A stretch of DNA of 64,000 bases from an uncultured Lachnospiraceae bacterium (GCA_910586315.1 CAJUIP010000021.1:1-64000); one strand, 5' to 3'; counted from the first letter of the stretch, positions 25,925 to 35,121 are shown. The notes: generated by a model from the letters alone, not told the origin. Program-made: numbers and translations.

Positions 25925-26782
25925 ATGGGTCTTAGAAAAACGCAGATTGCTCTTACAAATTATCCGTACCACAAATGTTCTCTGGACTTTACGCTGCATT
26001 CCATGGAAAAGCTTGGGATAAAAACGATTGAGTTTGTATGCTGTGAGCCGCACTTCTATTTTGAAGATGTGACGGAAGCGGATACAAAGGAACTTATGAA
26101 AAAGTTAGAGGAAAAGGGTTTTACAATCATCTGCCTGACTGCACCGACGATGGAATACCCGATGAATCTGGCATCGGAAAACATCATGACCAGGACGAAA
26201 ACGGTAAAGTATCTGGTCGATGCCATACAGTACGCGGAGAAATTACATGCGCCAATCGTATCGTTCAATATGGGACAGGCCCCCCTGGATGCAGACACCG
26301 AAGCCGCCTGGACAAGAGCGAAAGAAGCTGTGGCGTATCTTGTTTCTGTTGCGGAAAGCTTTGGGGTCAGGATTGCCCTTTATGTTACGGGCTCACGGAA
26401 AAGCTCTTTGCTTGACAGTGTGGAAAAAGCAAAAAGGCTGAAGAAAGAAATCCCGTCAGGCTCCCTTGGCTTTGTGGCGGATACGGTCTATCTTGACAAA
26501 ATGGCGCTGGAACCGGAAACATTTATCCGGGAGCTGGGTCTGGAAAACATATTCCTTGTACATTTTGCTGACTGCAAGTCTGGCGCCCTGCATCTGGCTC
26601 CGGGGGAGGGAAATCTGGATTTGGAAAAATGCTTAAAGAGTTTTGAACGGGCCGGATACGAAGGATACGTTTCCCTGAATATGCGCGGGAGCCGCGACCC
26701 GTATGTTTACGAGGAACAGCCGGAGCGGTGTATGAAGAACGGACTGGAATGGCTTCTTGCCCACCTGTCTGATGGATGTTAA
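25925..26782 (+). CDS. Sugar phosphate isomerase/epimerase-like TIM barrel, copy 2
   Basis: 285 residues, paralogous to the preceding gene: TQIALTNYPYHKCSLDFTL versus SQIAMSTFPYNRCSLDYTL, and LHLAPGEGNLDLEKCL versus LHMVPGEGKLPLEHIL. GGGGAGA precedes ATG 25925; an upstream open start at 25874 would overlap copy 1. The copies probably act on related intermediates or as a heteromer. One difference seen is YVTGSRKSS where copy 1 has SEYSVFTWKS, so metal or substrate residues may differ. Confidence 0.78.
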   Translation: MGLRKTQIALTNYPYHKCSLDFTLHSMEKLGIKTIEFVCCEPHFYFEDVTEADTKELMKKLEEKGFTIICLTAPTMEYPMNLASENIMTRTKTVKYLVDAIQYAEKLHAPIVSFNMGQAPLDADTEAAWTRAKEAVAYLVSVAESFGVRIALYVTGSRKSSLLDSVEKAKRLKKEIPSGSLGFVADTVYLDKMALEPETFIRELGLENIFLVHFADCKSGALHLAPGEGNLDLEKCLKSFERAGYEGYVSLNMRGSRDPYVYEEQPERCMKNGLEWLLAHLSDGC

Positions 26783-26807
26783 TTTGAAATCATTACGAGG
26801 AGGAACG

Positions 26808-27719
26808 ATGAAACTCAGACGAACTTTATTGTGGGTGACCGGTGATGATGAGAAAAAGCTCCGGGAAGCCATTGATCACAGCTTTGCAGACACGATTGTC
26901 ATGGAGCTGGAGGATATGTGTCCCGCAAGCCATAAACGAAAAGCCAGAGAATTTACGGTGGAAGCCCTGAAAAACTGGGATTTTAAGGGGAAAGAAAGAG
27001 GGGTACGCATCAACGGACTTGACACGGAGTGGGGACGAGAGGATCTGGAAGCAATTCTGCCGTGTGTGCCGGATGTCATCCGCCTTCCCAAATGCGAAAC
27101 GAGGGATGACGTCATTGGCGTTGACGCGATTCTCACACAATATGAGCTGACGCATGGAATCGCCAGAAACAGGATGGAGCTGATTCTGATGATCGAGACC
27201 CCTCTCGGGCTGATGAATGCATACGAGATGGCAAGATGCAGCAAGCGAGTGACAGGACTGGGATTCGGAGCGGGAGATTTTACCTGTGCATTGAATGTGG
27301 ACCGGGATTTGACTCCCGGCACGGTTCAGCTCTTATATGCGAAGCAGAAACTGGTTTGTTCTGCCAACGCGGCCGGAATCCAGGCCTATGACACAACGGT
27401 CGTGTGCCTGCCGGAACAGCTGGATGAGATGAATGCTTTCATTAAAGCGGATACAGAAAACATCAGGCAGATGGGCTTTAGTGGAAGGTCTGTTTCCATC
27501 ATGCAGCAGATTGATATCATAAATGGGATTTTCGCTCCTGCAAAATCGGATGTTGCGCGTGCGCGCCATATCATTGACGGGTATCAGAAGGGACTTGAGG
27601 AAGGTCTGACTGAAATCTGGGTAGACGGGGTATATGTGGATCCTCCGGTTATTGAAAAAGCAAAACGCACGATTGCGCTTGCAGATGCGATTATTGCAAG
27701 GCATGGAATCCTAAAGTAA
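26808..27719 (+). CDS. CitE-like lyase/aldolase (HpcH/HpaI superfamily), copy 2
   Basis: 303 residues. Motifs VMELEDMCP, GVRINGLDTEWG, DVIRLPKCE and MIETPLGLMN match CitE-like lyases and the copy at 24095. AGGAGGAACG stands before ATG 26808. The order CitE-TIM-TIM-CitE makes a mirror-like block with both pairs kept. A hairpin terminator follows, so transcription may be reduced before the RpiB-like gene. Confidence 0.8.
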   Translation: MKLRRTLLWVTGDDEKKLREAIDHSFADTIVMELEDMCPASHKRKAREFTVEALKNWDFKGKERGVRINGLDTEWGREDLEAILPCVPDVIRLPKCETRDDVIGVDAILTQYELTHGIARNRMELILMIETPLGLMNAYEMARCSKRVTGLGFGAGDFTCALNVDRDLTPGTVQLLYAKQKLVCSANAAGIQAYDTTVVCLPEQLDEMNAFIKADTENIRQMGFSGRSVSIMQQIDIINGIFAPAKSDVARARHIIDGYQKGLEEGLTEIWVDGVYVDPPVIEKAKRTIALADAIIARHGILK

Positions 27720-27736
27720 GGGGAACAATGAGCATG

Positions 27737-27790
27737 ATACGGCCCATGGCGGAGTGATTCCAAACAGCTCGGTCCGGCCGTATGTTTTCT
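27737..27790 (+). terminator. Hairpin terminator after the second CitE-like gene
   Basis: ATACGGCC (27737-27744) pairs perfectly with GGCCGTAT (27776-27783), followed by GTTTTCTGT. The 31-base loop makes it moderate in strength. Confidence 0.5.
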
Positions 27791-27806
27791 GTCACAGGGC
27801 AGGGAA

Positions 27807-28292
27807 ATGGAGAAAATTGTGAGTAAAAAAATTATTATTGCAGGAGAAGAATCTGCATTTCATTTAAAAGAGAAGCTGGTTAAATTTATGGAAGAAAAGG
27901 GATACGATTTCACAGACGCAACTTCGACTCCCACAATGACATATATGGAAGTCGGATCCGTCGTTGGGAAGGCAGTTTCTTCAGGGGAGTATGAGCTGGG
28001 AGTTGTAGTCTGCGGTTCCGGAATGGGGGTCAACCTTGTGGCCAATCGTTATTCCGGCGTTTACTGCGGCCTCGTGGAGAGCTATGATACGGCAAAAATG
28101 GCCAGGACGATCACAAATTGCAATGTACTCGCCATGGGCGGAAATGTTGTGGCATACGATCTTGCCTGCCGTATGCTGGAAGTGTTTGTGGAAACAGAGT
28201 TTACAGAAGGATTTGATAAGGAAAAGGCGGAAACATTACAGGGATATTTTAAGCAAATGAAGGAATTGGACTCCTCTCTTCATACTTCATAA
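27807..28292 (+). CDS. RpiB/LacA/LacB-family sugar-phosphate isomerase
   Basis: 161 residues. The active-site segment VVCGSGMGVNLVANRYSGVYCG corresponds to the CGSGxGxxxxANK region of ribose-5-phosphate isomerase B and galactose-6-phosphate isomerase; Cys is the catalytic base in this family. TNCNVLAMGG also fits. The N-terminus lacks the usual DHxG and reads IAGEESAFHLK, a notable departure. GTG at 27822 is an alternative start. A pentose or hexose phosphate substrate is expected. Confidence 0.82.
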   Translation: MEKIVSKKIIIAGEESAFHLKEKLVKFMEEKGYDFTDATSTPTMTYMEVGSVVGKAVSSGEYELGVVVCGSGMGVNLVANRYSGVYCGLVESYDTAKMARTITNCNVLAMGGNVVAYDLACRMLEVFVETEFTEGFDKEKAETLQGYFKQMKELDSSLHTS

Positions 28293-28321
28293 ATCATAAG
28301 AGGAGAGGACAGAGACGTTTG

Positions 28322-28357
28322 GGCTGCCGGGATATGGATTCCCGGCCGCCTGTCTTT
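28322..28357 (+). terminator. Hairpin after the RpiB-like gene
   Basis: GGCTGCCGGG (28322-28331) pairs with CCCGGCCGCC (28341-28350) with one mismatch, followed by TGTCTTTC. Probable weak terminator or attenuator before the LysR gene. Confidence 0.5.
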
Positions 28358-28376
28358 CACTGAACAGGAGGATTCC

Positions 28377-29378
28377 ATGGCGTCAGATATACTCCCCAAG
28401 GATTTTGAATATTTTATTCTTGTTGCAGAGGAGCTTAATATTACGAAGGCGGCGCAGAGAGCTTTTGTCTCTCAGCAGGCATTGAGCAAATATATAAAAT
28501 CTTTAGAAAAACGGTACGGGACGGAGCTGTTTTACAGGAAACCTGTTTTCCGGTTAACTCCGGCAGGAGAAATTCTGTTCGAACGGGCCAAGCAGCTGCA
28601 GCAGCTGACAGACACATTATCGCAGGAACTGGACTGCATTAAAAATGGAATTGATGGACAGATGAATTTTGGAATCTCTTATGGCCGCTCGTTCGCAGTC
28701 ATTCCCAAGGTGGTCCGGGCAATGAGAACTATTTATCCGTCCGTAAAAATATCCATTGATCTGATTAATACGGCACAGGCAAGACAGCGGATCCTGGACG
28801 GAGATATGGATATTGCTCTGGGGATCTCTCCGGAGCCGTCTTCCGATCTTGAGATGTTAGAGATAACGACGGAGAGTATCTATCTGGGAATCTCAGACCG
28901 GCTGCTTCAGATATATTTTCCGAATGAGTATCCAGACTGTATCTACGCATTCCGAAACGGTGTGAATCTTCATGATTTTGAGCATATTCCGTTTTGTTTT
29001 AATCCCACATCCATACACATTGATAATTATGTTAAAAGTTTTTTGGAAAAAGAAAAAGTAAACCTTTCTTTCATGGTGACAACCGACAGCAATGAACTGA
29101 ACATTAATTTGTGTGATATTGTTGCCACATTCGTTCTTCAATTTTTGATCCCGAATATTAAAAATTATAATGAACATTCACAGGATAACCCAATCAATAT
29201 TTTTCCGATTCCGGGACTGGAAAACTGTAATACCGTAACCATCATGTTTCGGAAAGACCGTAAAAGAACACAATATATGGACTATTTTATTGAAGTGCTC
29301 AGAAAAACAGTTTCGGAAAATCTGTATTTGTTTTCATCAGAAACCAGCAAGCACGGAAGTTTTTTAATGCCGTGGTAG
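28377..29378 (+). CDS. LysR-family transcriptional regulator
   Basis: 333 residues. The N-terminal winged helix-turn-helix reads EELNITKAAQRAFVSQQALSKYIKSLEKRYG, with FERAKQLQQLTDTLSQELD as linker helix, then a periplasmic-binding-like effector domain (MNFGISYGRSFAVIPKVVRAM). ACAGGAGG precedes the ATG. It lies within, and in the same direction as, the carbohydrate island, so it probably activates the island in response to a pathway intermediate; candidate sites are palindromes at 18151 and upstream. Confidence 0.92.
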   Translation: MASDILPKDFEYFILVAEELNITKAAQRAFVSQQALSKYIKSLEKRYGTELFYRKPVFRLTPAGEILFERAKQLQQLTDTLSQELDCIKNGIDGQMNFGISYGRSFAVIPKVVRAMRTIYPSVKISIDLINTAQARQRILDGDMDIALGISPEPSSDLEMLEITTESIYLGISDRLLQIYFPNEYPDCIYAFRNGVNLHDFEHIPFCFNPTSIHIDNYVKSFLEKEKVNLSFMVTTDSNELNINLCDIVATFVLQFLIPNIKNYNEHSQDNPINIFPIPGLENCNTVTIMFRKDRKRTQYMDYFIEVLRKTVSENLYLFSSETSKHGSFLMPW

Positions 29379-29396
29379 TGAAAAGAGGGGAAATGC

Positions 29397-30884
29397 ATGC
29401 TTTATATAGGAATCGACCTGGGAACGTCAGCGGTCAAGCTTTTGCTTGTCGATGAAACGGGACAAATTGTAAATGCCGTAACAAAGGAATATCCGGTGTT
29501 TTATCCTCGGCCTGGCTGGAGCGAGCAGAATCCGGATGACTGGTGGAGCGCCTGTACTGCCGGCATAAGAGAGCTGACTGCCGGGACTGATATGGACGAA
29601 ATCCGCGGAATCGGCGCGGCCGGACAGATGCATGGACTGGTAATTCTGGATAAGAATGATGTGGTAATACGACCGGCGATTTTGTGGAATGACAGCAGGA
29701 CAGAGGAAGAAGTCTGGTACTTAAACCATATCGTCGGGGAAGATAAAATTGCAGATTATACGGCAAATGCAGCCTTTGCCGGCTTTACAGCGCCAAAGCT
29801 TTTATGGATGAAAAAGAACGAACCCTGGAATTTTGATAAAATATGCAGAATCATGCTGCCAAAGGATTATATTAACTACAAGCTGACAGGCGTTCACAGC
29901 TGTGATTATTCTGATGCGAGCGGCACGCTTCTTTTAGATACCAGGAAGAAGTGCTGGTCAAAGGAAATGCTGCAGATTTGCGAAATCCATGAATGTCAGC
30001 TCCCGAAGCTTTATGAAAGTTTCGAGGTAATCGGAAGTCTGTGCCATAAAGCAGCAAAAGAATGCAGATTGAGCGAGAAAATTAAGGTTGTGGCAGGGGC
30101 AGGAGACAATGCGGCGGCAGGCATCGGGACAGGTACGACAGGGGAAGGGAAGTGTAATATTTCCCTTGGAACCTCCGGCACGGTTCTGATTTCTTCCGGA
30201 GACTGCCGTATGGATCCCGGACATGCGATTCACACGTTTGCACATGCGGACGGAACATACCATCTTCTGGGGTGTATGCTGTCGGCAGCAAGCTGTAATA
30301 CATGGATTTGTGATACCATCCTGCATACATCGGATTATGCGGCAGAACAGCGCCGTATACCAGAAAATATTCTGGGAAAAAACCATGTATATTTTCTTCC
30401 ATATCTCATGGGGGAGAGAAGTCCTGTGAACGACAGTAACGCAAGAGGAAGCTTTACGGGACTTACGATGGACACCACGAGGGAGGCCCTTGTTTTGGCC
30501 GTTTTGGAAGGTGTGGCTTTCGGAATCCGGGATTCTCTTGAGGTAATAAAATCCCTGCCTCTTTCTGTGACAAAAAGTACATTCTGCGGGGGCGGCGCCC
30601 AAAGTCCCTTGTGGCAGAAGATTTTTGCAAATGTTCTCCATATGCCTCTCGATATGGTGAAAACCGAACAGGGGCCCGGATATGGAGCGGCTATTCTAAG
30701 TATGGTTGGATGCGGCGAGTATCGCAATGTGAAGGAAGCCGTTGAAAGCCTTGTGGAGATCACGAGAGTCATTGAACCGGATCCCACACTCACAGAGCAG
30801 TATGAGCTTCAATATCAGAAGTTTAAAAAAATCTATCCGGCAATGAAACATGTGTTTTTAGAACTTCGATCATTCGCTTTATAG
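29397..30884 (+). CDS. FGGY-family carbohydrate kinase, xylulokinase-like
   Basis: 495 residues. ATP/sugar motifs are GIDLGTSAVKLLLVDE at the N-terminus, GAAGQMHGLVILD and WNDSRTEEEV as in XylB, and the C-terminal FCGGGAQSPLWQKIFANVL. It should phosphorylate a ketopentose such as D-xylulose. AGAGGGG precedes the ATG. It is the first of three FGGY kinases in 5.5 kb and lies nine bases before the second. Confidence 0.88.
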   Translation: MLYIGIDLGTSAVKLLLVDETGQIVNAVTKEYPVFYPRPGWSEQNPDDWWSACTAGIRELTAGTDMDEIRGIGAAGQMHGLVILDKNDVVIRPAILWNDSRTEEEVWYLNHIVGEDKIADYTANAAFAGFTAPKLLWMKKNEPWNFDKICRIMLPKDYINYKLTGVHSCDYSDASGTLLLDTRKKCWSKEMLQICEIHECQLPKLYESFEVIGSLCHKAAKECRLSEKIKVVAGAGDNAAAGIGTGTTGEGKCNISLGTSGTVLISSGDCRMDPGHAIHTFAHADGTYHLLGCMLSAASCNTWICDTILHTSDYAAEQRRIPENILGKNHVYFLPYLMGERSPVNDSNARGSFTGLTMDTTREALVLAVLEGVAFGIRDSLEVIKSLPLSVTKSTFCGGGAQSPLWQKIFANVLHMPLDMVKTEQGPGYGAAILSMVGCGEYRNVKEAVESLVEITRVIEPDPTLTEQYELQYQKFKKIYPAMKHVFLELRSFAL

Positions 30885-30892
30885 AGGTACCT

Positions 30893-32386
30893 ATGCAATA
30901 TTTTATCGGAATTGATAACGGAGGAACGCTGGTAAAGGCAGCGATTTACGATGAGAACGGGAAAAGAGTGGCCTGTGCCCGGGAGCTTCTGGAAATGGAA
31001 ATTCCCGCGCCCGGATGGTCAGAACGGGATATGGAAAAGCTTTGGGAGGCAAATTGTCAGGCACTGAAGCGGGTTTTAGGAATTTCAGATGTGGCGCCTG
31101 AGGATATAAAGGCGATTTCTTTTTCCGGCCATGGCAAAGGGATCTACCTGGTGGACGAGAAAGGCCGTCCGGTCAGAAAAGGAATTCTGTCCACAGACGC
31201 CAGGGCGTCCGGCATCGTGCAGACATGGCAAAAAAACGGAATTGCCGAAAAAATGTATGAACATACGCATCAGGCGTTAAGGGCATGTCAGCCAATCTGT
31301 CTTCTTCGATGGCTGGCGGAAAAGGAACCGGAAACACTTGCTCATACTAAATGGATCTTTGGGGTGAACGACTACATAAGATACCGGATGACAGGAATCG
31401 CGGGAGGGGAACTTACAAATTATTCAGGCTCAGGGATGATGGATCTCGATAACAGGTGTATTTCACACGAGGTTCTGAAGCTTGCCGGCCTGGAAGATCT
31501 GATGGAAAAGTGTCCTCCTCTGCTGAATCCGGAGGAGCTTGCCGGGTTTGTTACAAAAGAAGCGGCAAAAGCCGCCGGCCTGCCGGAAGGGATCGTTTGT
31601 GCGGCCGGCCTATTTGACATTGACGCCTGCGCCATCGGAATGGGAATTACAGATCATTCAAGAATCGCGATACTGGCGGGGACCTGGGGGATTCATGAAT
31701 ATATTTCTACAAAATATGTGGAAGACAGCAGGACAGGTATGAACTCCTGTTATTGCATAAAAGGGTGGTATCTGGTGGAGGAAAGCAGTCCCACATCTGT
31801 ATCAAACTTTGAATGGTTTGTCAGGAATATTGTGCGTGACAAGTGGATGGGAACGCATACGAGGGACAATTTGTATGATTATGCGGACCATCTCGCGGAG
31901 GAGCTTGATATTCATGAAAATATCCCTGTTTTTCTTCCGTATCTGTTTGGAGGCCCCGCTCATTCAAACGCTTTTGGATGCTTTCTTGGGTTACAGGCCA
32001 ATCATACCTATTCCCATATGATCCGGAGTATCATGGAAGGGATTGTATTCTGCCACAGGCAGCATTTGGAAAAATTGCTGGAAACCCGTAAAAAGCCGTG
32101 CGCGGTCCGATTGGGGGGCGGTATATGCGCCTCGGATTTCTGGGTGCAGATGTTTGCGGATGTTTTAAAAATACCAGTGGAATTGCAGGATACAGAAGAA
32201 CCGGGAACCTTGGGTGCTGCCATGTCTGCGGCAATCGCGTGCGGGCATTTTCACAGCTTTCATGAGGCGGTGGAGCAGACAGTCCATATTAAAACTATCG
32301 TCTATCCTGATAGGAAGGCCGGGGAGATTTATCAGAAAAAATATGAGGAATACTTAAGAACCGTTAAATATATGGAGGGATATTAG
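30893..32386 (+). CDS. FGGY-family carbohydrate kinase, L-xylulokinase-like
   Basis: 497 residues. N-terminal FIGIDNGGTLVKAAIYDENG with IDNGGT rather than IDLGT is characteristic of LyxK-type L-xylulose kinases, as is the C-terminal VRLGGGICASDFWVQMFADVL. Together with the UlaE-like epimerase and AraD-like enzyme it would convert L-xylulose to D-xylulose 5-phosphate. Assignment between L-xylulose and erythritol-type substrates is by pattern only. Confidence 0.82.
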   Translation: MQYFIGIDNGGTLVKAAIYDENGKRVACARELLEMEIPAPGWSERDMEKLWEANCQALKRVLGISDVAPEDIKAISFSGHGKGIYLVDEKGRPVRKGILSTDARASGIVQTWQKNGIAEKMYEHTHQALRACQPICLLRWLAEKEPETLAHTKWIFGVNDYIRYRMTGIAGGELTNYSGSGMMDLDNRCISHEVLKLAGLEDLMEKCPPLLNPEELAGFVTKEAAKAAGLPEGIVCAAGLFDIDACAIGMGITDHSRIAILAGTWGIHEYISTKYVEDSRTGMNSCYCIKGWYLVEESSPTSVSNFEWFVRNIVRDKWMGTHTRDNLYDYADHLAEELDIHENIPVFLPYLFGGPAHSNAFGCFLGLQANHTYSHMIRSIMEGIVFCHRQHLEKLLETRKKPCAVRLGGGICASDFWVQMFADVLKIPVELQDTEEPGTLGAAMSAAIACGHFHSFHEAVEQTVHIKTIVYPDRKAGEIYQKKYEEYLRTVKYMEGY

Positions 32387-32412
32387 TAATCGTTCGGCAA
32401 GTAATTAGTTCC

Positions 32413-32440
32413 GTTATTATTAAAGAAACGATGTAATAAC
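32413..32440 (+). promoter_or_regulatory. Hairpin before the UlaE-like gene
   Basis: GTTATTA (32413-32419) and TAATAAC (32434-32440) are perfect complements around a 14-base loop, ending eight bases before the ATG and covering the approach to a weak AGG ribosome site. It could modulate translation. Confidence 0.4.
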
Positions 32441-32447
32441 TTTAGGT

Positions 32448-33302
32448 ATGAAAAATTATTCTCTTGGAATTTATGAAAAAGCGATGTCTCCGTTTTTGAC
32501 CTGGGACGAACGCATGCGGCTCGCAAAGAAGATCGGGTTTGACTATATTGAAATGAGTATTGATGAAACCGACGAGCGGTTATCAAGACTTCAGATGTCC
32601 CGGATGGAAAGAAGGAAGATTGTCACGGAAGGGATGAAACATAATCTGCCTGTGGGAAGCATCTGCCTTTCGGGACATCGAAGATTTCCCATGGGGAGTG
32701 CGGATGAAGCGATCAGAAGAAGAGGGATGGAGATTATGGAATCCGCCATTGATCTGGCCTGTGATTTAGGAGTAAGAATCATTCAGATCGCGGGCTACGA
32801 TGTGTATTATGAGCAGTCAACAGAGGAAACGAAGAAATGGTTTCTGGAAAACCTGATAAAAAGCGTGGAAATGGCTGCGAAACGGGGAGTGATATTGGGG
32901 TTTGAAACGATGGAGACACCGTTTTTAAACACCGTAAAAAAATGTATGTATTATATTGAGCTGGTAAATTCGCCGTGGCTCCAGATTTATCCGGATATCG
33001 GAAATATGACGAACGCGGCAGCTGCGGAGGGCGGCGATGCGGTGAGTGATCTGAAAACCGGAGCCGGGCATATTCTGGCGATTCATTTAAAAGAAACAAT
33101 CCCGGGCAAATTCCGGGAGATTCCTTTTGGGACAGGTCATGTGGAGTTTGATAAAATAATCCGGGCGGCTGTTCGGATGGGGGTGAGGAGATTCACAATG
33201 GAGATGTGGGACACGGACGAAGATAACTGGGAGAGGAATCTTTGGAAATCTTATGAATTTCTTCTTTCAAAATTCCCCAAGGACTACAAATTAAGAAGGT
33301 GA
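32448..33302 (+). CDS. L-ribulose-5-phosphate 3-epimerase (UlaE/SgaU-like)
   Basis: 284 residues. The family-specific N-terminus LGIYEKAMSPFLTWDERM, then GFDYIEMSIDETDERLSRL, SICLSGHRRFPMGS, IQIAGYDVYYE and LQIYPDIGNMTNA match UlaE/SgbU enzymes that epimerise L-xylulose 5-phosphate and L-ribulose 5-phosphate at C3 with a divalent metal. No ascorbate phosphotransferase genes are nearby, so the substrate probably enters by the ABC importer and is phosphorylated by one of the FGGY kinases. The stop overlaps the next start. Confidence 0.9.
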   Translation: MKNYSLGIYEKAMSPFLTWDERMRLAKKIGFDYIEMSIDETDERLSRLQMSRMERRKIVTEGMKHNLPVGSICLSGHRRFPMGSADEAIRRRGMEIMESAIDLACDLGVRIIQIAGYDVYYEQSTEETKKWFLENLIKSVEMAAKRGVILGFETMETPFLNTVKKCMYYIELVNSPWLQIYPDIGNMTNAAAAEGGDAVSDLKTGAGHILAIHLKETIPGKFREIPFGTGHVEFDKIIRAAVRMGVRRFTMEMWDTDEDNWERNLWKSYEFLLSKFPKDYKLRR

Positions 33303-34900
33303 ATTCTTTGAAGCAGATAAAAAATGACATAGAAAAGGGAGCGTGTGTTCTTGGGATGGAACTGGGGTCCACGAGAATCAAACTGGTTTTGCTGGGCTCA
33401 GATCACCGGCCAGTTGCATCTGGAAGCTATCATTGGGAAAATCACCTGGAAGACGGCATATGGACGTATTCGCTCGAGGAAGCCTGGAAGGGAATCCAGG
33501 AGGGATACAGAAGCCTTAGCTTCGAGGTGGAAGAAAAGTACCATGTAAAAATAAAAACCTTAAAAGCAATCGGAGTGTCTGCCATGATGCATGGATATCT
33601 TCCGTTTGATAAAAATGGGAATTTGCTGTCTAAGTTCTGCACATGGAGAAATACCAATACCGCCGAGGCGGCAGACATATTGACCGATAAGCTGCAGTTT
33701 CAGATTCCTCTGCGCTGGAGCGTTGCACATCTGTACCAGAATATCCTCCGAAATGAGAGCCATGTCCGGCAGCTCCATTACATAACCACGCTGGCAGGAT
33801 ATGTCCACTGGAAGTTAACAGGGGAGAAGGTTTTGGGGGTTAACGACGCATCGGGGATGTTTCCTGTCGATACGGAGACCCATGATTATGATGCAGAGAA
33901 AATCAGAATCTTTGATCAAATGATCCGGGACAAGGAGTATCATTGGAGGCTGAAGGAAATTCTGCCAAATGTGTTATATGCGGGAGAGTATGCCGGTAAG
34001 CTGACAGAGGAGGGGGCAAAACGAATCGATCCAGGCGGCACGCTGCAGCCGGGAATTCCCTTATGTCCGCCGGAAGGAGATGCCGGTACGGGAATGGTGG
34101 CCACAAACAGTATCGGAACCGGCCAGGGAAATATTTCTGCCGGAACGAGTATGTTTGCGATGATTGTTCTGGATAAAGCCCTCTCTCAACCATATCCGGA
34201 AGTGGATATGGTCGTTACACCCGACGGAAAAAATGTTGCGATGATTCACTGCAATAACGGTTCCTCTGACATTGATGCATGGGCAAACGTCTTTTGGGAA
34301 TTTATAAAGGCCATGAAAATGGAATACACATACGAGGACATCATTGGCGTTATTTACGCAAAGGCAGCTGAGGGAAGCAGTGACTGTGGAGATATTTATA
34401 ACTATAACTGCCTTTCCGGAGAGCCTGTCAGCAAAATTGAGACAGGGAGACCGATGCTGGTCAGAAAACCGGAGTCCATATTTTCCTTTGCGAATTTTTC
34501 CAGATCTTTACTTTATGGAGCCGTTGCCGGTTTAAAAACAGGAATCGAGAGCCTGATTGAGAACGAAAAGCTGGAGATCAAAAATCTCGTCGGCCATGGA
34601 GGTTTTTTCAAGACTTCCGGAGCCGGGCAGCAGATCATGGCCTCCGCCCTTCATATTCCTGTCTCGACCTTATATAATGCCGATCTGGGCGGTCCGAACG
34701 GAATGGCAATTCTTGCTGCATACATGGCGGAAAGAGATGAAGGGGAGAGTCTGGAAGATTTTCTGAGCGGGAAAATCTACCGGGGAATTTCCTTTGAAAC
34801 GGTTCTTCCGGATGAAGAAGAATGCAGAAAAATGAATCAGTATATGAAAAACTATACACGCGGACTGGAAGCTGAGCGGGCGGCGGCGAACATTGTTTAA
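33299..34900 (+). CDS. Large FGGY-family carbohydrate kinase
   Basis: 533 residues, longer than XylB. It starts with a 15-residue leader then GACVLGMELGSTRIKLVLLG. AMMHGYLPFD, FCTWRNTNT and GHGGFFKTSGAGQQIMASAL are recognisable FGGY elements, closest in style to the uncharacterised long xylulokinase-like proteins of Firmicutes. GTG 33299 overlaps the preceding stop; TTG 33308 behind AAGGTGA is an alternative start. Substrate not assigned; it may act on a different sugar from the two kinases upstream. Last gene of the island. Confidence 0.82.
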   Translation: MNSLKQIKNDIEKGACVLGMELGSTRIKLVLLGSDHRPVASGSYHWENHLEDGIWTYSLEEAWKGIQEGYRSLSFEVEEKYHVKIKTLKAIGVSAMMHGYLPFDKNGNLLSKFCTWRNTNTAEAADILTDKLQFQIPLRWSVAHLYQNILRNESHVRQLHYITTLAGYVHWKLTGEKVLGVNDASGMFPVDTETHDYDAEKIRIFDQMIRDKEYHWRLKEILPNVLYAGEYAGKLTEEGAKRIDPGGTLQPGIPLCPPEGDAGTGMVATNSIGTGQGNISAGTSMFAMIVLDKALSQPYPEVDMVVTPDGKNVAMIHCNNGSSDIDAWANVFWEFIKAMKMEYTYEDIIGVIYAKAAEGSSDCGDIYNYNCLSGEPVSKIETGRPMLVRKPESIFSFANFSRSLLYGAVAGLKTGIESLIENEKLEIKNLVGHGGFFKTSGAGQQIMASALHIPVSTLYNADLGGPNGMAILAAYMAERDEGESLEDFLSGKIYRGISFETVLPDEEECRKMNQYMKNYTRGLEAERAAANIV

Positions 34901-34955
34901 GGGGACAGACGCGCTGACTTTAAGATAAAATCCAAAACGGCAGCAGCCAAAGAGA

Positions 34956-35032
34956 AAGAAGGAGACGATTTCGTGGAGATTCAGGACTTAAAAAGTCCAA
35001 ATCCCACGGAATATTCTCCTTCTTAATTTTTA
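34956..35032 (+). terminator. Branched terminator at the end of the carbohydrate island
   Basis: AAGAAGGAGA (34956-34965) pairs with TCTCCTTCTT (35015-35024), enclosing a second hairpin GGACTT/AAGTCC (34984-34998), followed by AATTTTTA. It separates the island from the convergent M81 gene. The remaining 90 bases before that gene hold nothing clear apart from a small CTATGGT/ACCATAG hairpin near 35083-35102. Confidence 0.75.
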
Positions 35033-35121
35033 TGTACCAACGTTTTATGCGTCAATGTTTCCTGCATCCATGTTTTCTGTATCTATGGTCACAAAACCAT
35101 AGAAACGAAAATCCCCTGCCG

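Noticed and set aside
35083..35102. Terminator of the M81 gene
   Set aside because: The seven-pair CTATGGT/ACCATAG hairpin has no T-run on the reverse strand, so I do not call it a terminator.
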